Of a stretch of 64,000 nt of DNA, positions 25,594 to 34,430 are shown in pieces. Positions within the stretch are counted from its first letter, which is position 1. Every line of letters starts with the position of its first letter. The stretch comes from Bradyrhizobium liaoningense (GTDB taxonomy: Bacteria; Pseudomonadota; Alphaproteobacteria; Rhizobiales; Xanthobacteraceae), in NCBI RefSeq assembly GCF_018130785.1, contig NZ_JAFCJT010000007.1, forward strand, positions 124,001-188,000, given 5' to 3'. A program made the position numbers and the translations under genes. The notes under the pieces were generated by a model. It made no database searches. It saw nothing but the letters and a program-made list of their open reading frames with translations, and was not told where the DNA came from.

Positions 25594-26307
25594 TCAATGT
25601 GGCGCCAGTTTCGACTGAGGCATGGCGCGTGGAACATCACCGACGTCGTCAAGATCGGGCGCCTGGCCGTAGCCCATGCGTTTCATCTGTTCGTGGACCT
25701 GTGCCATTTCGGTCTCGCTGAGGCGCGGAGGTTCGCCGATCGCCAGCGCGTGGACATACATCTTCGCCAGGGTCTCCACCTCCACGGCAAGCCAAAGCGC
25801 CTTTTCAAGTGTCTGCGCCGTTACGATCAAGCCATGATGGCCGAGCAAGCAGGCATTTCGTCCTTCGAGCGCATTAACGGCATAATCCGACAGCGCCTGC
25901 GTGCCAAAACAGGCATAAGGCGAACAACGGATGTCGTTGCCACCGGCTACCGCGACCATGTAGTGGAAGCAGGGAATGCCACGCTCGTGCACGGCGAGAA
26001 TGGTGCTGAAGGTCGAATGCGTATGAAGCACGACGTTTATGTCGTCACGCGCTCGCAGAATATCGCGATGAAAACGCCATTCTGAAGAAGGGCGATGGTT
26101 GCCCTGGTAATTCGCGGAAAAATCCATCGCGACAATGTCTTCTGGCCGCATGCGCTCGTAGGGCAAGCTTGTCGGTGTGATTAGCATGCCGTTTGGAATC
26201 CGGTGCGAAAGATTGCCGGAAGTTCCTTGGTTGAGACCGTTTCGGTTCATCTCCTTGCAGGTATCGACGATGCCCTGGCGGAGATCGGCATGATTGCGGT
26301 CTGTCAT
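25594..26307 (-). CDS. Class II aldolase, L-fuculose-phosphate aldolase (FucA) type
   Basis: The 237-residue zinc aldolase starts MTDRNHADLRQGI. Features match FucA: GTSGNLSHR phosphate site, SSEWRFH with catalytic Glu76, zinc ligands His95 and His97 in VLHTHSTF, and His157 in LLGHHGL. Family enzymes split ketose-1-phosphates into dihydroxyacetone phosphate and an aldehyde. The start overlaps the kinase stop by 4 bases. With kinase and importer upstream, the pathway would be sugar import, phosphorylation and aldol cleavage. No aldose isomerase is present, so the imported compound may already be a ketose or be isomerised elsewhere. The exact substrate is not decided by sequence. Confidence 0.88.
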   Translation of the reverse strand: MTDRNHADLRQGIVDTCKEMNRNGLNQGTSGNLSHRIPNGMLITPTSLPYERMRPEDIVAMDFSANYQGNHRPSSEWRFHRDILRARDDINVVLHTHSTFSTILAVHERGIPCFHYMVAVAGGNDIRCSPYACFGTQALSDYAVNALEGRNACLLGHHGLIVTAQTLEKALWLAVEVETLAKMYVHALAIGEPPRLSETEMAQVHEQMKRMGYGQAPDLDDVGDVPRAMPQSKLAPH

Positions 26308-27719
26308 GATGGGTGCTCCGAAAAAGAAATCCAGGATTGATAGGCGGCGGAAAGGGAGCGTTTGCACTCGTCCTCGCCGAGCGGCGTGACAGCTTCAAGC
26401 ACCACGCTCGAAACCGGAATCGTACGCGAAAATCTCCGCCACAGCAGCGCCGCGCCGAGCGCCGTTCCATCCCGCGACTGGCTCACCGAGACGCTCTGCG
26501 ACGGCCGCAACGTGGCCAGAGCACGCGCGAAGGGCAGGTTGGCGGAAAAACCACCGTCGATGACGATGTGTTTCGAGCTGCCAAGCGCATCTAGACAGCG
26601 GTTTGCGCTGAATGCGGCGTAGAGGACTGCCAACCCCTGCCATTCGGCTGGCGTCTCGGGCGGCGGTCCGATAATGCGTCCGCGGTGAGCTGCACCGGGG
26701 AACAGTCCATCATCCCCAACGAAGGAGGGGAGTGCCAGGGTTCCAAGGGCCAGTAGACTCGGCAATGCGGTGAGGACAGCTGCGTCAGAAGCGTCGTGGT
26801 CTCTGCTGATCGAGTCATATTCGCGGCCTGTCGCGATCAGCGTGGAGGGTACGTTCTCACCGTCGACATCGATATTGAGCACCATGCCGCGTGTGGCGTC
26901 GAGCTTGTCTAGCGCGAGGCCGCGCTGAAAGCCGATCATCCAGGTGCCTGTTGATAGGATCGAGGTATCGGCCAGGCCGGCGGCCTTGTAGCGGAACAGG
27001 TTGGCGTTGGAATCATGCACGCCGCAGAGGATTTCGGTCGAGCGCGCCAAGCCGGTACGTTTGGCTACGGCCTCCGAAACCCTCCCTAGCACCGCACCGG
27101 CGGATGCCCGCTCCGGCAGAAGACGGTCCCAGCCGCGCTTGCGCATCAGGGAGGAAGGCTGATGGTGGAAAAGGTCCCAGATATGGCTCTGAGCCGCGAG
27201 CTGTGAAATTTCACTTGCAGCACGCCCGCCGAGCCGCAAGGCGAAATACTGCGCAGTCGTAAGATAGGTTTTCGCGCGGGCGAATTCGGCGGGATATGCG
27301 CGTTCCTGCCAGAGCAATTGCTTGCCGAGCCGCATCGCGCCGCTGATACCGCAAAACACTTCATCATAGGCAGGCGCAATCCGGGCGTAGGCCTGGTCGA
27401 TCTCAGGCGGCGAGACTGCATCATAGTCCATCATCGGCAGCACTGGCTCGTCACCTTCGACAAGCACGGCGCCACACCCATGCGCGGTCGCGATCACCGC
27501 GCCGATGGTGTGGCGTTGCGTCACCACGGCCAAGGTGTCGAGGAACCACTCTTCCAGCCCGGCAAGATCATAGGCGAGGTATGGTCCTGTCGTGGTCGGC
27601 ACATTCGGGATCGAAAGTGTTTCGAGCGGCCAGCCATCCTCACTCGCGACCAGCAGTTTCAGATTCGTCTTGCCAATGTCGAGAACCGCGATCCGGGGAG
27701 AGGCTTCCGATCTTGTCAT
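26304..27719 (-). CDS. FGGY-family carbohydrate kinase
   Basis: The 471-residue kinase begins with the ATP-binding DIGKTNLKL motif typical of the FGGY fold. STGTWMIGFQ and VIDGGFSANLPFARAL (adenosine-site region) support the family. It would phosphorylate the imported ketose, or a related sugar such as fuculose, rhamnulose or xylulose, to feed the aldolase encoded next. It lies six bases after the second permease and overlaps the aldolase by 4 bases. Lengths near 470 fit the fuculokinase/rhamnulokinase branch, but assignment to one sugar is not justified. Confidence 0.87.
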   Translation of the reverse strand: MTRSEASPRIAVLDIGKTNLKLLVASEDGWPLETLSIPNVPTTTGPYLAYDLAGLEEWFLDTLAVVTQRHTIGAVIATAHGCGAVLVEGDEPVLPMMDYDAVSPPEIDQAYARIAPAYDEVFCGISGAMRLGKQLLWQERAYPAEFARAKTYLTTAQYFALRLGGRAASEISQLAAQSHIWDLFHHQPSSLMRKRGWDRLLPERASAGAVLGRVSEAVAKRTGLARSTEILCGVHDSNANLFRYKAAGLADTSILSTGTWMIGFQRGLALDKLDATRGMVLNIDVDGENVPSTLIATGREYDSISRDHDASDAAVLTALPSLLALGTLALPSFVGDDGLFPGAAHRGRIIGPPPETPAEWQGLAVLYAAFSANRCLDALGSSKHIVIDGGFSANLPFARALATLRPSQSVSVSQSRDGTALGAALLWRRFSRTIPVSSVVLEAVTPLGEDECKRSLSAAYQSWISFSEHPS

Positions 27720-27725
27720 CGTTGT

Positions 27726-28733
27726 CTACCGGGGCGCTTTGCCGCCCAGATGAGGAACCGCGGCAACGGCAATCAGGATGCCACCCCAGATCGCCAGAGT
27801 GAGGAACTGGCTGAGATTGAGAAGGTTGAACGCCGAGGAGATCACCTGAAGGATGATCAGCGCAAGCAGCAATCCACCGACTTTGCCAAAGCCGCCAAAT
27901 GGATCGACGCCACCGAGCACTGCTGCAAGAATGGTGACGAGCAGATAGCTCTCGCCATATGCCGCGTTGGCTGAATTGAAACGTGCCAGCATGACGACTG
28001 CTGCGACACCGGCGAGCAGGCTCGAGAGGACATAGAGCTTGAGCAGGACGGCGCGGGTATCGACGCCGGAGTAGCGGGTTGCCTTCTCGTTCGAGCCGAT
28101 CATGTAAACCCTTGCCCCGAAGGGCGTTGCGTTTAGCATGAGCGCGACGGGTAACGCACAGAGCGCCAGCACGATCAGGGCAAAAGGCACCCCGAGAACC
28201 GTTCCATTGCCGATGAAAACAATGGGCTCCGGAAATCCGGAGATGACATTGCCGCGTGTCAGGCCGATCGCGAGTCCCTTGCAGAGTGTCATGGTGCCGA
28301 GGGTTGCGAGGATCGGCGAAACGCCGAGATAGGCGATGACAAATCCGTTGACCAGGCCGACCAGTGCAGCGACGGCAAACCCTGCCGCAATCGCCAGCAC
28401 CTGCACGCCGGCCCAGGCAATGCCCTGGGTGCCCGGAATGTAGTGCGTCAGCAGGAAGGCAATGGTCAGTCCGGAGAGATTAGCGGTGGCGATGATGGAA
28501 AGGTTAAGGCCGCCCGATAGCAGGGCCAGCATCATCGCAAGCGAAAGGATGCCGAGCTCCGGCATCTGGAAGGCCATCGATTGCAGCGTGTTGACGGAGA
28601 AAAACCGGTCGCCGATGGTAATGGCGAACACCAACCAGAGCGCGACCAACAACAGGATGAGGGTTGCGATCGTCCCGCTGCCGGCCAAACGGATCAGGCG
28701 TCCGCGAAGGGCGAGGGTGGACGCATTTCTCAT
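27726..28733 (-). CDS. Sugar ABC transporter permease 2 (RbsC-like)
   Basis: This 335-residue polytopic inner-membrane permease has about eight to ten hydrophobic segments. It carries BPD_transp_2-family features such as GLVNGFVIAYLGVSPILATLGTM and AVLGGVDPFGG. It pairs with the permease encoded just upstream, which it overlaps by 4 bases, to form the channel of the sugar importer. The same operon supplies the ATPase and binding protein. Confidence 0.9.
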   Translation of the reverse strand: MRNASTLALRGRLIRLAGSGTIATLILLLVALWLVFAITIGDRFFSVNTLQSMAFQMPELGILSLAMMLALLSGGLNLSIIATANLSGLTIAFLLTHYIPGTQGIAWAGVQVLAIAAGFAVAALVGLVNGFVIAYLGVSPILATLGTMTLCKGLAIGLTRGNVISGFPEPIVFIGNGTVLGVPFALIVLALCALPVALMLNATPFGARVYMIGSNEKATRYSGVDTRAVLLKLYVLSSLLAGVAAVVMLARFNSANAAYGESYLLVTILAAVLGGVDPFGGFGKVGGLLLALIILQVISSAFNLLNLSQFLTLAIWGGILIAVAAVPHLGGKAPR

Positions 28734-29734
28734 GGCCGCGCGCTCCGGGTCCGTCGTTCTCGCTGCGACCAGGCTGTCGCCGAGACCGAGATCAGGATGA
28801 CCAACCCGACAAAAAATGGCGACCAGTAGGACGAAACGCCCAGCAAAATGATTCCATTCTGCAGGATGGCGAGCAGTGCCAACCCCAGAAACGTGCCGAG
28901 AACGGTCCCGACACCGCCCATCAGGCTGGCGCCGCCGAGCACGACGGCCGCAACCACGTCAAGCTCCTTGCCCACCAGCACCGTCGGAGCGACGGACTGT
29001 GCAAGCTGCGCCTGGACCAGCGAGGCGATACCGGCCATGACCCCCATGTAGCAATAGACCAGCATGTTGAGGCCGAAGACATGGAAGCCAAGTCGCTGCG
29101 CGGCATCGGTATTGCCCCCCATGGCGTAGATCTGACGACCGATATTGCTACGATTGAGCAGGAGCCAGGTGAACAGAAATGAGAACCCGAGCGCGAGGAT
29201 CTGCAGGTTGACGCCGTAGGACGTATCCTTGCCCCAATCGAACTCGAACCAGAATATCCCGGTCGCGAACCAGTCGGGTAACGAATAGATGTATTTACCG
29301 CCCGTGAAAAAAATCAGCAGCCCATAGAAAATGTTCAACGTTGCCACGGACACGATGATTGATGGTATCCGAAGCTTCTGGATGAAGATCGCGTTGAGGG
29401 CGCCGAGCGTACCGCCAATGCCGATCGCGATCGCAAAAACGCAGACCCAGTTCGCGCCGTATGCGTTCGCCACCGTAAGCGTGACATATTGCGCCACCGA
29501 TGCCGTCGCCGTGAAGGAGATGTCGATTCCGCCGGCGATCAGCACCACGAGCAGCCCGAGGGCGAGGATGCCTACGAATGCGTAGGAGGTCAGCAGGTCG
29601 AACAGATTCTGCATGGTCAGGAACTGGCCGTTCGCCGCGCCCAGGCTGGCGCAGAGCACGAGGATCACGATCAACAGCCAGAACTCATGGCTGCGCCGAA
29701 ACCTGCCAAATGAAGCAAACCGCGATTTAGGCAT
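28730..29734 (-). CDS. Sugar ABC transporter permease 1 (RbsC-like)
   Basis: This 334-residue inner-membrane permease starts MPKSRFASFGRF, overlapping the ATPase stop by 8 bases; an ATG at 29755 is an alternative. Hydrophobic segments fill the protein, with the family signature GGIDISFTATASVAQY and LGGASLMGGVGTVLGTFLG. It would form a heterodimer with permease 2, as in ribose/rhamnose/autoinducer-2-type importers. Confidence 0.88.
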   Translation of the reverse strand: MPKSRFASFGRFRRSHEFWLLIVILVLCASLGAANGQFLTMQNLFDLLTSYAFVGILALGLLVVLIAGGIDISFTATASVAQYVTLTVANAYGANWVCVFAIAIGIGGTLGALNAIFIQKLRIPSIIVSVATLNIFYGLLIFFTGGKYIYSLPDWFATGIFWFEFDWGKDTSYGVNLQILALGFSFLFTWLLLNRSNIGRQIYAMGGNTDAAQRLGFHVFGLNMLVYCYMGVMAGIASLVQAQLAQSVAPTVLVGKELDVVAAVVLGGASLMGGVGTVLGTFLGLALLAILQNGIILLGVSSYWSPFFVGLVILISVSATAWSQRERRTRSARP

Positions 29735-31211
29735 TGACCGCCTGCCGAAGCGCATCTTCGGAGGTGTCTGCGGCCATCACGTCAGCGGTCAAACGCCCTT
29801 CGCGCATCACCAGCACGCGATGGCTGTGATAAAGTACCTCGGGGATTTCGTCTGATATCATCAGCACTGCGACGCCCTCGCGGGCCAGCCGCCGGATGAT
29901 CTCATAAATCCCATCCTTAGCGCGGATGTCGACACCGACCGTTGGGCTATCAAGGATAAGCACTCGTGGGTTGGTCGCCATCCATTTGGCGAGCACGATC
30001 CGCTGCTGATTGCCGCCAGAGAGCGTCTTGACCGGGTTGTTGGGATCAGACACTTTGATTCCGAGTTCGGCGACCCATCGCGCAACATGGCTTTGCCGCG
30101 CGCGTGTGCCAATCAGGCCGAATGCACCAGCGAGACGTTCCAGCACAGTCAGCGTGACGTTCGACGTGATCGACTGGTCAAGGATGAGGCCAAGCGTGAG
30201 CCTGTCCTCAGATACATAAGCGATGCCTCGACGGATCGCGTCTGCATTCGTGTTCAGCACGACGCGGTGGCCGTCAAGCGCCATGGTGCCTCGATCAGGC
30301 GGGTTCATGCCGAACAGCGACAGTGCGAGCTCGGTTCGGCCCGATCCAAGCAATCCGGTAAGCCCCACGACTTCTCCGGCGCGCAGTTGCAAGCTCACAT
30401 CGTCGTAGTCACCATCGCGGCCAAGGCCCTGGACTTCGAGGACAACCGCACCCACGGCTAGGTCGGGCACCTGCTTCTGATACTCGAAAGCTTTCCCGGT
30501 CATCAGGTGACTGAGTTTGCTGCCGTCGATGGCCGCTGCGGCAAAGGTGCCTACCTTGGCGCCGTCCCGCAACACCGTCACGCGTTCGGCGATCTCAAGC
30601 ACCTCGTCGAGGCGATGGCTCACGAATACGACGCAGATACCGCTTCGTTTCAGGTCGCTGACGAGCTTGATCAAGGTGTTGACCTCGTGGCGGGTCAGCG
30701 ACGCTGTCGGCTCATCCATGATGAGGAGTTTGGCATCCGCCGCCAGGGCCCGGCAGATCGCGACCAGCTGGCGTCCGGCAATGCTGAGTTCGGAGACTTT
30801 TGTTTCCGGATCGACCTCAATACCGACCTTCGCCATTGTGGCCATGGCGATGGCCCGCATAGAGGACCAGTTCACCGTGTGGACGCCGCCAAGATGGTGC
30901 GCCATGGCGATGTTCTCGACGACGGTGAGGTTGGAGAATAGCGATAGATCCTGATAGATGACCTGAATGCCGCAATGGGTGGAGTAGACCGGGCTTAGTT
31001 TTGGGTACTCCTTGCCGGAAATGACGATCCGGCCCCCTGGTTCCGGCGCCTCGACGCCGGAAATGATCTTGATCAGCGTCGACTTGCCGGATCCGTTTTC
31101 GCCGACAAGGCAATGCACCTCTCCGACCTCCAGCGTCAGATCGACGTCGCGAAGCGCATGCACGCCGCCGAAACGCTTTGATATGCCGGACATCTCCAGG
31201 AAAGTCGTCAA
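29727..31211 (-). CDS. Sugar ABC transporter ATPase (RbsA-like, double domain)
   Basis: The 494-residue protein has two nucleotide-binding domains. The first has Walker A VGENGSGKSTL (~37-47), signature-region LSIAGRQLVAICRAL and Walker B LLIMDEPTAS. The second has the degenerate P-loop GLLGSGRTELALSLFG and signature LSGGNQQRIVLAKWM, as is normal for CUT2 sugar importers. It powers the two permeases. Upstream lies a strong stem-loop separating it from the binding-protein gene, which suggests lower expression than the binding protein. Confidence 0.92.
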   Translation of the reverse strand: MTTFLEMSGISKRFGGVHALRDVDLTLEVGEVHCLVGENGSGKSTLIKIISGVEAPEPGGRIVISGKEYPKLSPVYSTHCGIQVIYQDLSLFSNLTVVENIAMAHHLGGVHTVNWSSMRAIAMATMAKVGIEVDPETKVSELSIAGRQLVAICRALAADAKLLIMDEPTASLTRHEVNTLIKLVSDLKRSGICVVFVSHRLDEVLEIAERVTVLRDGAKVGTFAAAAIDGSKLSHLMTGKAFEYQKQVPDLAVGAVVLEVQGLGRDGDYDDVSLQLRAGEVVGLTGLLGSGRTELALSLFGMNPPDRGTMALDGHRVVLNTNADAIRRGIAYVSEDRLTLGLILDQSITSNVTLTVLERLAGAFGLIGTRARQSHVARWVAELGIKVSDPNNPVKTLSGGNQQRIVLAKWMATNPRVLILDSPTVGVDIRAKDGIYEIIRRLAREGVAVLMISDEIPEVLYHSHRVLVMREGRLTADVMAADTSEDALRQAVNA

Positions 31212-31262
31212 GGCTTCGTCCTGTAATGTGACCGCTTGTCAAGCGATCGCCTCGACGCGGAT

Positions 31263-31292
31263 CGCATTCCCGGCCGGAAAGCCGGGAATGCG
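31263..31292 (-). promoter_or_regulatory. 12-bp stem-loop between binding-protein and ATPase genes
   Basis: CGCATTCCCGGC at 31263-31274 pairs perfectly with 31281-31292 around six bases. It sits 32 bases after the binding-protein stop within the operon. Hairpins at this place typically stabilise the binding-protein mRNA or cause partial termination, giving excess binding protein. No T-tract follows. Confidence 0.7.
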
Positions 31293-31323
31293 GCGCGACG
31301 AGGCGGCTGGGGCCGGTGTAGTT

Positions 31324-32325
31324 CTAGAGTCCTCCGGCGATCAGTCCGTCGATGGTTTCTTTGTTGATCCGCATGATCTTGTCGACCTTGATCTGCTTGC
31401 CGGCCACATCGACCGCTGCCTTGCCGAGGCCGGGAACATCGACGCCATCCGTGATTGGCTTGCCATCAAGCACGAGCTTGGCAACTGCAACCATAGCGTA
31501 ACCTGCATCGGTGGGATTCCACAGGAAACCTTCGCGGATGGTATCATCCGCGATGAGCGATTTCGCCTGGCTCGGCAGCACGGTGCCGACCACGGCGATC
31601 TTCTTGCCAAGGCGTTGTTGGCGCACCGCATTGCCGGCCCCGATCGGTCCATTCGAGCCGAAGCCGAGAATGCCGCGCAGGTTCGGATAGGCCTTGATCA
31701 CGTCAAGCGTCGTGCGCTGGCTGGTATCGATCTCGTCGGCGCCGGGGAAACGGTCGGCGACGAGCTTCATTTTCGGGAAATTCTTCTGCTGATAGGCAAT
31801 CGCGGCGTCGGCCCATTTGTTGTGAAGCGGCGTCGTCAAGGTCCCGACATAAACCACGTAGTCGCCTTCGCCGCCCATGTCCTTGGCGAGACGCTCCATC
31901 TGCACTTCACCGAAGCGAACGGAATCGATCAATTCCACGTTCCAGTCACGGCCTTCCTGTTCGGGGCCCTCATGGGTGATGACTTTGATGCCGGCCGCCT
32001 GGGCGCGCTTGAGCACCGGCTCGCACACTTTGACGTCCAGCGGCACCAAGCCGATCACGTTGACCTTCTTGGCGATCAGATCATCGAGCAGCTTTACCTG
32101 TTGTGCCGGATCGACGTTCGCCGGTCCAACCATGGTGGCATTGATGCTGAAGTCCTTGGCGCCCTTCTGGATTCCCTTTTCAAGAGCGTTGAACCACGGA
32201 ATGCCGGCGATCTTCACGACCGTGACCATTTCCTTTTGAGCCTGCGCAAAAGCAAACCCCGGAAAACCGGTACCGGCGATCACCGCCGCACCACCAAGCA
32301 TTTTGAGTGTCTGGCGTCTGTCCAT
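31324..32325 (-). CDS. Periplasmic sugar-binding protein of the ABC importer (LsrB/RhaS-like)
   Basis: The 333-residue periplasmic binding protein starts MDRRQTLKMLGG; upstream in-frame codons lack a matching signal. The N-terminus has a twin-arginine-like signal (RRQTLK plus a hydrophobic stretch, then AFAQAQ), suggesting Tat or Sec export. The body is a type-I periplasmic-binding fold (Peripla_BP_4), with VDPAQQVKLLDDLIAKKVNVIGLVP and GILGFGSNGPIGAG. It captures the sugar for the importer. As first gene of the six-gene operon it probably follows the main promoter in 32326-32871. Confidence 0.9.
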   Translation of the reverse strand: MDRRQTLKMLGGAAVIAGTGFPGFAFAQAQKEMVTVVKIAGIPWFNALEKGIQKGAKDFSINATMVGPANVDPAQQVKLLDDLIAKKVNVIGLVPLDVKVCEPVLKRAQAAGIKVITHEGPEQEGRDWNVELIDSVRFGEVQMERLAKDMGGEGDYVVYVGTLTTPLHNKWADAAIAYQQKNFPKMKLVADRFPGADEIDTSQRTTLDVIKAYPNLRGILGFGSNGPIGAGNAVRQQRLGKKIAVVGTVLPSQAKSLIADDTIREGFLWNPTDAGYAMVAVAKLVLDGKPITDGVDVPGLGKAAVDVAGKQIKVDKIMRINKETIDGLIAGGL

Positions 32326-32871
32326 TGTTCCCTCCCAGGAAGCTATTTTTAGCCTCCGCTCCTTTACCCGGCACTCGCCTGGCGGAGCAGTTGGCTTCAT
32401 TCTTGATTGGCGGCGAAAATTTCACCTCCAGCCTCAGGACTCGCGTGCGGATTAGAGACCAACGCTACGAAAGGTGTCAAGCAAGTGACATGTCAGCCAG
32501 CCCCGCCTGTGGCGATGTCCGGGCATGGCCATGGCCGACCTGCAGCTAGCAACCGCCAAAGTCTGCCTTCACGAAGAGAGCGGATCAAATCCTTACAAAC
32601 GCAGGCAGATCACGACCGGCGGAAGTCTTTGGGGGAGGTTGTTGCGGTCCCCGAATTGAACCCACCGTTCGACCAGCTTCTGAGTTCAGGCGGGCGATCG
32701 GAGCAAATATCGCAGATTTGCGTCGTGTGGGGAGAGGCGGCAGTACTCTCCCGACTCGAACCCCCGACAGCTCGCAGAGCGGGGGATCGCCTCGAGCGAG
32801 TTACTCCACTCCAGCGTATCCGCTCTGAACTTCAGTCGAGAACCAAGCTTGAATTGCTGGATCTGAAATCG
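32326..32871. other. Intergenic region, promoter of the sugar operon
   Basis: There is no recognisable gene. A long plus-strand frame here has no domain and looks like chance. A T-arm-like string at about 32757-32770 lacks a surrounding tRNA. The region should carry the sugar operon promoter and the end of the GntP transcript. Confidence 0.5.
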
Positions 32872-34317
32872 TCAAAATGACCCGAACACCGTGCCCAGGA
32901 CAAGGACAGCAGCAAGTGCGATGATGCAGGTGACGATCACGGTCATCACCATATCGAAGTAACTCTCGCGATGGGTCAGCCCGCTGATCTGAAGCAGCAA
33001 CAGGACCGTGCCGTTGTGCGGCAGCGCATCGAGCGTGCCAGCGCCAATCGTGGTCACGCGATGCATCAGCTCAGGATTGATGCCGTGCTCGGCGGCGAGC
33101 CGCAAGAAGGTGTCGCCGAGTATATTGAGCACGATTGCCATTCCCCCGGAGGCGGTGCCGGTAAGCGCAGCGAGCGCGTTCACGGCGATCGTGAGAGAGA
33201 TAAGGGGGCCTCCGCCAACCGCGAGTAGCGCGTCACGTACGTCCGCGAACGCGGGCAGCGCGGCAATGACAGCCCCAAAGCCGACGAGACTGGCAATCAT
33301 CAGGATTGGCATGACGGAGGAGGCGGCGCCAGCATCCAAACTTTCCCGCAACGCCGGGAAACGCCTGAAGTTGAAGACAATGACGGTCAGGGTCGCAGTC
33401 GCGAGCGCAATAACAACCGACCAGACGCCGGCCACCGCTCCGATCGTGGTCTCGCCCCACACCTCTTTGGCCAAGAACGAAAAATCCAGCCGTGGGAGGA
33501 CGACTAGCGACAGTAGGAAGTTCGTACAGATGACCACAACCAGCGGCAATGCGGCAATCACAAAGGGGGGGAGACTAGCACTGTGCTTGCCATGCTGAAA
33601 TTCAGCTGGATCGAAATCGCCGGCAGCTGACGCCTGCATGCGAACGGTCTCGTCGATGGCGGGAGACACCTCCGAACTGTGATCATAGCCCTCGCCGGCC
33701 CTGCGCGCGGCGCTTTCTGCACGGCGGAGCCACCACATGCCGATGACAAAAATGATGATCGAAGCGATGATACCCAGACCCGGCGCCGCGAAGGTCGTTG
33801 TGCCGAAGTACGGCATCGGAATGGCATTGTTGACAGACGGCGTTCCCGGCATTGCCGACATCGTGAACGTGAACGCCCCGAGACCGATGGTCGCCGGCAT
33901 CAAGCGACGCGGGATGTTCGCAGCCTGGAACATCTCTTTCGCCATGGGGACCAACACGAAAAAGGCAACAAAGACGCTCACGCCGCCGTAGGTCACCGCT
34001 GCCGAAGCCAGCACCACTGAGAGCATCGTGCGGTGTGTTCCCAACCGTTCAGTCAGAAAACGCGCGATAGAGGTGATCGAACCGCTGTCGTCCATCAGCT
34101 TGCCGAACAACCCGCCAAGCAGGAACATCGGAAACCACTGCGTAACGAATCGGCCAGCACCGGGCATAAAGGTCTGCGTCCAATGAGCGAGAAGCGGCTC
34201 ACCCGAAATCGCCGCGGCCAGCATGGCAGCCACCGGCGCCACCATGAGTACACTCCACCCTCGATAGGCGAGCCACATCAACAGAGCGAGCCCGAGCAGT
34301 ATTCCGACGAGTCCCAT
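32872..34317 (-). CDS. GntP-family permease
   Basis: This 481-residue inner-membrane protein has about 12 hydrophobic segments and a hydrophilic loop near 215-245. It shows GntP-family features such as GGLFGKLMDDSGS, MSAMPGTPSVNNAIP and ALTGTASGGMAIVL. Family members are proton symporters for gluconate and other organic acids. The substrate here is unknown. It lies 113 bases past the urea-channel stop on the same strand, so it may be cotranscribed with the urease genes, though no link to nitrogen metabolism is evident. Confidence 0.82.
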   Translation of the reverse strand: MGLVGILLGLALLMWLAYRGWSVLMVAPVAAMLAAAISGEPLLAHWTQTFMPGAGRFVTQWFPMFLLGGLFGKLMDDSGSITSIARFLTERLGTHRTMLSVVLASAAVTYGGVSVFVAFFVLVPMAKEMFQAANIPRRLMPATIGLGAFTFTMSAMPGTPSVNNAIPMPYFGTTTFAAPGLGIIASIIIFVIGMWWLRRAESAARRAGEGYDHSSEVSPAIDETVRMQASAAGDFDPAEFQHGKHSASLPPFVIAALPLVVVICTNFLLSLVVLPRLDFSFLAKEVWGETTIGAVAGVWSVVIALATATLTVIVFNFRRFPALRESLDAGAASSVMPILMIASLVGFGAVIAALPAFADVRDALLAVGGGPLISLTIAVNALAALTGTASGGMAIVLNILGDTFLRLAAEHGINPELMHRVTTIGAGTLDALPHNGTVLLLLQISGLTHRESYFDMVMTVIVTCIIALAAVLVLGTVFGSF

Positions 34318-34430
34318 CGTTCAGCCCTCCACCAGCAACAACCTCAAATCTGCGATTTGGTGACGTCCGCGCTGGTCCAGGAGCGCTGCGCAAATCATGC
34401 CGGACATGTGAGCTCCAAAAAAATGGAAAT

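Noticed and set aside
25594..32325. Lsr autoinducer-2 uptake operon
   Set aside because: The binding protein and kinase are distantly similar, but the aldolase is class II FucA-like rather than LsrF, and LsrG/LsrR are absent.
31012..32352. 446-codon plus-strand frame
   Set aside because: It lies opposite the binding-protein gene, which has a clear family and signal peptide.
32750..32815. Minus-strand GGGGGTTCGAGTCGG resembling a tRNA T arm
   Set aside because: The flanking sequence does not form a cloverleaf; at best an old fragment.
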